From NCBI GenBank assembly GCA_030407085.1, contig CM059585.1, positions 112,581,501 to 112,645,500 of the forward strand: a DNA stretch of 64,000 nt, given 5' to 3'. This document shows, one piece after another, positions 58,301 to 64,000 of the stretch (within the stretch, counting starts at the first letter, position 1; each line of letters starts with the position of its first letter). This DNA comes from Trichopria drosophilae (lineage: Eukaryota > Arthropoda > Insecta > Hymenoptera > Diapriidae). The translations under genes and the position numbers were made by a program. A model generated the notes under the pieces. That model ran no database searches. It was not told where the DNA came from and worked only from the letters and a program-made list of their open reading frames with translations.

Positions 58301-58374
58301 ACTGAATTGCAGTCATTCAATCAAGTTGAGACATTTCGTCCGTCTACAATTTCATACAAATATACGCTACCATT
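55372..58374. repeat. Right arm of the large imperfect palindrome
   Basis: Inverted copy of 51,133-55,061. It lacks the equivalent of 54,604-54,982 (including the 5' exon; junction at about 55,446) and of about 53,332-54,157 (including the transmembrane region and kinase N-lobe; junction at about 55,919). It keeps about 295 bp that the left arm lost. Between these changes similarity is high. Confidence 0.9.
55919..56288 (+). pseudogene. Truncated inverted copy of the receptor kinase gene
   Basis: The frame from about 55,919 matches residues 226-347 of the kinase at 52,961-54,004 with few changes (TNLTFA for TNLTFE, VELAEIV for VELAVIV at the end). The stop and poly(A) signal are kept. Everything upstream (transmembrane segment, glycine loop, Lys78, catalytic loop, DFG, APE) is gone: intron sequence joins directly to this codon through a deletion of about 827 bp with essentially no homology at the junction. 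The remaining open frame (start at 55,941, 115 codons) covers only the C-lobe and could not be a kinase. It may still be transcribed as antisense-complementary RNA to the left gene. Confidence 0.88.
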
Positions 58375-58950
58375 TTTAATTGTGCACATTTTTGACCCGA
58401 AGTAGTAGTTTTCGATACAATTGCGGAAAGTGTTTTGCAATGTATCACGAACTATTATTTTGTTACAAGTCCGTGTTTGTAAAATTTTATCAGACAAAAC
58501 AATTATTACTATTTAGCGCAATGTGCTGGAAATTCAATTTTATACAAAATTTGTAATACGATTTCTCGACATGACACTGACTTCAAATGAACTTTCATCA
58601 TGAAAAAAGACAGAAGTGAAAGAATATGGCAAAATTGGCGAGCGTTAAATAAAACGTTTGTGTGTTTAATTATAAGCGAATACCAACAAACATGATGTAT
58701 ATGGCAAAATGTTGTGCAAGTATTAAACGAAGTATATATAAGGTTTGTAAAAATATGCATCATTTCCGATATCAATCTGGAATTTAAATTATTCTTGATC
58801 TAAAAGTTCCATATAAAATCCATCTAAAGATTTAATATCTTAATACTAAGAAAATGCGTGGAACCTTTTTTTTGAGAATTTGTGATGTACATTTTTGACT
58901 GGGAACATTGTCCAATTTAACTTCGTCCAAGTCCCATTTTTCAAAATAGT
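58375..58950. other. Unique AT-rich DNA, no gene seen
   Basis: Starts exactly where the palindrome ends. The 88-codon minus frame at 58,509-58,775 is Ile/Phe/His-rich and unrecognised. Confidence 0.45.
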
Positions 58951-58956
58951 GTCCAA

Positions 58957-59519
58957 TATAGCAAATAAGTAAATACAGGTATATTTCTTGACCGCTTTAA
59001 TGAAATTAAATAAACAATTAAGTTTTTCTTGGTAATACGGTCCTCTTACTAATTCTGAAAAAAGTAAACAAAGAAAAAATGACGTAACTGGAATATCATT
59101 TCACGTCTAGCGCAATAAATTATTCAGTACTTATATGTGAAAATTGTGAATCACCTACTATTGGATTTAATATTAAAAAGCATCCCTCTAGCGCTTATAA
59201 TTAGAACTATTGTTAAAATGCGTTTCGCACCAGGATGCCATGTTGTGCTCTTCAGCAGGGCTATGGCATCCTTGCCGTGGACGCGATATTCAATTTTAAG
59301 TTTGTAAATCTAATTTTCATTTTATACTGCATTAAGTGCCGGGATATAGCATTTAAGCAGTGATAAAATGAAGAATACATTCTACACTTAAATAATAGTA
59401 CTAGAACGTTAGTGTCACCGATTATAGCAAATACGTAAATACAGGTATATTGTTTACTTTTTTCAGAATTAGTAAGAGGACCGTATTACAAAGAAAAACT
59501 TAATTATTTATTTAATTAG
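58957..59519. repeat. Mixed direct and inverted repeat pair
   Basis: About 66 bp at 59,004-59,069 is inverted at 59,453-59,519 (GTTTACTTTTTTCAGAATTA against its complement), while the adjoining ATAGCAAATA(A/C)GTAAATACAGGTATAT is directly repeated at 58,957 and 59,424. An internal hairpin, GGATGCCAT...ATGGCATCC, lies at 59,232-59,271. It may be a foldback with rearranged ends. Confidence 0.7.
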
Positions 59520-59729
59520 TGTCCAATATAACTTAATGCTAAATCTTGACTTTAAATTCGTATTCAGCAACCGAAATTACATCCTAAACCCTGCATTATT
59601 TTTTGTTATGCCAATCCAAAAGTCAAGCACATGCATTTAAGTGTTGATACCCTGTGTTACACAAATCACTGCTTTAAATATCTACTCTGATTATTATCTG
59701 ATCTCTCAAGATATAAATATGTAGATCAC

Positions 59730-60150
59730 GCATGTTGTCAAAATACACATTTTCCCTGAAAAATACAAAGCAATTAAGTGCATTCGTCCATGTACATATT
59801 AATGAGTATTTACGTAATACGAATCCTGATAATTTCAGAATTCAAATAAAAGAAATGAATGACGTTATAACTATGTTTTTCATAGCATATACCATATTCA
59901 ATACATTCAGACGTATATCTACCGGCATTCGGGCGCATACAAGATGTAGATATAAATCTCAGTGTAGGTTGAATCGAATGAAAACCTTATAATTGCCGTT
60001 AGGTACATAAATCTTTATTTGTGGTATGCGCGAAACTCTATTTCTGGCATTTATCCAGCGCGGGCAAAACATAATATATGAGATTTATGTAATGCGAATA
60101 TATATATCTCGTTACGAACTTGTTCTCCGAGTTGCGAAATAATAAAGAGT
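59730..60150. other. Unique block, possible conserved non-coding element
   Basis: Non-repetitive, slightly GC-richer, with GGTATGCGCGAAACTC, CATTTATCCAGCGCGGGC and GTTACGAACTTG. The 86-codon plus frame at 59,732-59,992 shows no recognisable family. Confidence 0.3.
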
Positions 60151-63100
60151 TGGATAAACAGGGTTACTTGTCACAATTAGCAATGTAACAATAACTTCGC
60201 CGTAAGAAACGCTCTGTACGAGAAAGCGTAATAACTGAATATTCCAGTATTGTAAAAATATGTGTACATTAGGGTGGCCCTTATTTTGGTCATTTTTTAA
60301 TTTCTTCGATCTGAATCCCTAAAACTGCTCCATTTTATGAAACAAGACACACAAAATTGGCACAACGATTAAACTTGATTAACACGCGCTACTCGAGGGT
60401 TGAAATTTAACATTGTTCTTAAATGGAAAAAAGACGAGTTTTGGAATTTTTCTTGTAATTTCGACAAATTGAGTCCAATTTGTTTAGTAAATTGATAGAT
60501 TCCTTTTAAAGTGGTTCCGCAATAACATGGAATGGGCCGAAAAAATTTGGATGGAATTGAAACGGTTTTTCAATCGACAATTTTTGCCATGAAAATGAAG
60601 AAATTACGCAGTTTTTTCCGTTTTTCTTAGCCTGACTCTGCAATAATAATTTTTTTTTACCAAACATGTTTGAGTTTCTGTTTATTTTAAGAAGAAAATG
60701 AGAGGTCATAGATCTAAATCGAGTGATTTGAAGCCGAGTTATACGATTTTTATTCCAGATGTACTTTTTTGTGGTATATGCTAAAAGAATATTTAGTTAA
60801 TTTTAGTTACTGAGGTTCAGTTACTTACGGAGCGGGAACAAAATATCTAGTAATTGTTATGCATTCATTTAGTCGACTGACTAACTAAATGGATGTTGGA
60901 TTAACTAAATGCGCGGACGGCCCTGGTCGACCGAAAATTGACCAAAATTAGAGCGTAAATCGGTCGACTTGTGGAAAGAATCGATCCAAAATTGACCGGC
61001 AATTGACCGAATGCCGAACCGTTTGAAATGAAAAGTTTAGTCGATCAGTTGTTTTTTCAAAGGGATTTACACACCTCTGTGAATTATTCGTTTTCTACTT
61101 CAGAATGCGAGAATTGAAATAGGAACAGTAAGCTTACATATCAAAAATCCAATTTTGAAACATGATTTTTCGAAAAATGTCGGAGTTTGGAACAATAAAA
61201 GTGCATGGAAAAATAAAACTGAACATGGTAATTGTAGATTTTGAATTTACATTTCAATCGTTTTTTAATTGCGAAAGCAATTTTTCAATCTGCTTTCTAC
61301 GAGCACTTTGCGATTCCTTGCACGTTTCAAATTCATACAGTAATGTCGATATGCGAATTTTATTGGTGAAAAATTGCCCTTAAAAACGTGCGGATGGAAG
61401 GGCTGAACGAGGTCAGGTGAGCAAGAAAATATAACGAGTAAAGGAGGCCTCGCCTCAATCGAAGTTCATTGGGGTAATGCACACGCGAAAAAAAGAATTT
61501 ATTTGATAAGTTATAGAGCAAAATTTTTCAATCCAAAATTGTGAAAATTGCAATGAAAGCGCTAAATTACAATTTATTGCCCGTTATTATTATTATTGTA
61601 TAAACTAATTCAAAAGGGAGTAAAAATGACGATACATAATAAATGAACCTACAGAATGTTTTTATCCCTTATTAATAAACACATTTAAAAGATGATTAGT
61701 TTATTCACTAATTGACAAGAGTCTTAGTAGTTATAACATTTCTTGTATGGGATATAAAAAACTGTTTTAATGGACAACTTCTCTCAGCGGAGCAATTACT
61801 ACAAATATAAATTCAGCTATTTATATGCGTATTGCAAAAACAAATTAAAAAAGGTTTATGAAATCAAATAATCATGTCAATAAAAAGTAATATCTATTAC
61901 AAATGTTCAAATAATACCATATTATAATAATAAATATATTTATTAATAATAAGTACTTTTAAAATAAACAGTGTTACCCGTCTTTGTTATATTTAGAAAG
62001 TGCATATTTCCATAATCTTAACGGTCAAGTGCAATACGCTTTCAAAACGAGAAATTACGAGGACAAGGATTTGGATGTTAATATGTACATACTTTAAAAA
62101 GTCGCCACTTAGAGAGTATAACTTCTTCCACCCTTTATACGGTTAAAAAACTGTACGAAACCTTTATTATTCCTAAGCATACTCAATAACATTGATTAAG
62201 ATATTTTATAAAATTAGTATTGTACTTTCAAAAATTGCATAAGTACTAATAAGACTGCATTATTATCGACCGAAGACAATAGTGTGCTGTACATTTCTCA
62301 GGATGAATATTTACTAATACTTTAATGTACTACTTCCCCGTAACCTCAAAATTTAGTATAGTCTATCGCAGAATTATAGTCGTGCTAGGTAGTATCTACT
62401 CTAAATCGAGATTATTTCCTGTATAGATTCTATACAACATTTCCAACATAGGTCAACGAAATCGTGGAAAATCAATACAAATTTCCATCCTCACAAAAAT
62501 TGTGTAACAAATTTTAATATTTTAACGATGATTTTTAAAACATATGTACATTTCTGTTGCTATATGCGTGATTTTTTTGAATACTTGTTATGAAATTAGC
62601 GAAACTGTTTATAAATTTAAACATAGTAAACTACTTCCCTAAATTTCTTAGAGTGATAACACAATTTTTTTTGCAGTAAAAAGTGAATTTTAACAGCGAA
62701 AACTCTAAAAACTTAGAAAAGTACTAACGGTAAACTGATACTATGTCTAAAATATAGCTTATTTCAGTCTTTCAATAAAGTTAGTTAAATTTATTTTCCT
62801 ACCATTTCCAGGCATATCGAGTATAGTTATCGTTTGAAACTTTATATACTAATAAACTGCGCGTAGATAGGTTTTATTTATCCCGAGTAAAAAAAGTTGA
62901 TCAAATTTTGATCAAAATGAGATCAAAATCGGTCAGATTCAAAAATGATCCGAAAGAAATCCAAGTTTTGAGACATTCTAGGACCAACTTTGGACGAGTT
63001 TACAACCAAAAAATAATCTCAATTATAATTGCATGAGATTGAAAACTAATCCAATTTTTGTCTTTAAAGATACAAAAATGTGTTAATAATTGTACTGAAC

Positions 63101-64000
63101 AGATTCGTTATTTTTTCGATCATTATGAGAAATTCTGACGTTTTCTTTACCTTGAAGCATTAAATTTCGCCAGGTATTATTTCTCAATAATTTTTGTAAA
63201 ATGATGTATTTATTATTTATATGTATAACTACTACAAATAATATGATAAAAATAAAACAAAACTAAATATCATGGCATTACACGTACAATTTAAATATTA
63301 CAGAAGCTAATAATGCATGTTAATCAAGTAGATTCATAGGCATTAAAAAGAATTGGCCCACCGTAATAGTAATTCTTTACCCTATTTAGTTAGTTTTATA
63401 AATAACTAACAAAGAATATCGCGCAAAGTCACAGAACACTGTTGATTTTATTACATCACTCAGCTGCGTTCAAAACTACTTTGAAATGTTAAATAAAATA
63501 AATATTTTTTATTTGCACAGAACCAACAAATAAGAATGCTTAAGTTATTTTTATTTGTCAAAATTGTTATAATGTTGAAATTTACATAAAACGAATTTAA
63601 ACCAATAAGATCTGTAATACATATTACCATTATATAATAGTGCTCAAATTTAGTATCAAAAAATAGTAAAAGACCACTTTTTTAATTAAGTAAAGTCTTT
63701 TGATTGTAGCAATTTTTCAAATTAATGACTAGTAGTTAAATTTATTTAAAGTAGGTAAATAGTTTTTGTTTAAATAGTTAAATTCTGCAAATAATTCCAT
63801 CGACTACGTTGCTAGTTACTTTACCTAATTAAGGATAGATAGTACAACTAATGAAATGTAGATAAAAATTAGAAAATTTACTAAGAATTGTTTTCAGAAC
63901 ATTTCAAATATACCTTTAATTAATTGATATATTTTATGTACCATACATACCAAATTGAGAAATGATGCAAGTTTAATTTTTCAGAAAATATATGTAATGT
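60150..64000. other. AT-rich DNA, no gene recognised
   Basis: Frames at 60,506-60,709 (minus) and 61,162-61,383 (plus) are unassigned. A block rich in CGACCG/GACCGA/ATTGACC words occurs near 60,940-61,010, and a GATCAAAATTTGATC-type block near 62,897-62,950. Both may be degraded MITEs. No exon, RNA gene or intact element was seen up to the right edge. Confidence 0.4.

Noticed and set aside
1..64000. tRNA and rRNA genes
   Set aside because: I looked for B-box-like GGTTCGAATCC and for rRNA-like stretches and saw none that I could support; a covariance-model search would be decisive.

Overview
This looks like nuclear DNA from an arthropod, most likely an insect. It is very AT-rich and gene-poor, exons are isolated and flanked by GT-AG splice signals, and the space between is packed with inverted-repeat DNA transposons. 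There are no bacterial-style operons. I cannot name the order or species. Almost all of the long open frames are repeat-derived or chance frames.

Layout. 1-4.8 kb: an AATCCA-type minisatellite, a large foldback element, a direct repeat, and a tandem array of ~338 bp units, one of which carries a clean TA-flanked MITE. 5.6-8.4 kb: nested palindromes. 9.8-10.5 kb: a GC-richer unique island. 11-15 kb: nested MITEs, a retroposon tail and a broken lysine-rich coding relic. 16.5-17.5 kb: another TTAA-flanked foldback. 17,963-18,148 (-): one convincing internal exon encoding a transmembrane segment of an unidentified host membrane protein. 19-27.3 kb: more foldbacks, a GC-richer island, nested MITEs, a retroposon with long poly-A tracts, and a Ty1/copia RNase H fragment. 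31.7-32.7 kb (-): remains of a Penelope-like retroelement, including its GIY-YIG endonuclease. 34-49 kb: a TA microsatellite, hairpins, several palindromic elements, and two GC-richer islands that may be regulatory. 51-58.4 kb: a ~7 kb imperfect palindrome built around a receptor-kinase gene. 58.4-64 kb: almost featureless AT-rich DNA.

Two things stand out. The first is the palindromic locus. Its left arm holds an apparently intact, single-pass, TGF-beta type I-receptor-like kinase of 347 codons. It has no ligand-binding ectodomain or GS box, and its catalytic-loop Asp is replaced by Asn (HRN), so it is probably a pseudokinase. The right arm holds an inverted, 5'-deleted copy of the same gene. 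Read-through RNA would fold on itself, so this could be a decoy receptor gene paired with its own hairpin-RNA source.

The second is a set of foldback elements (A-H) that end in TTAA|CCC...GGG|TTAA, the piggyBac hallmark. Most are palindromic over nearly their whole 0.9-1.3 kb length, and several share an internal motif around GAAGAGCGACCTCG. They may be an undescribed family of giant non-autonomous piggyBac-type foldbacks. Several smaller MITEs with TA duplications are nested in one another, giving a readable insertion history.
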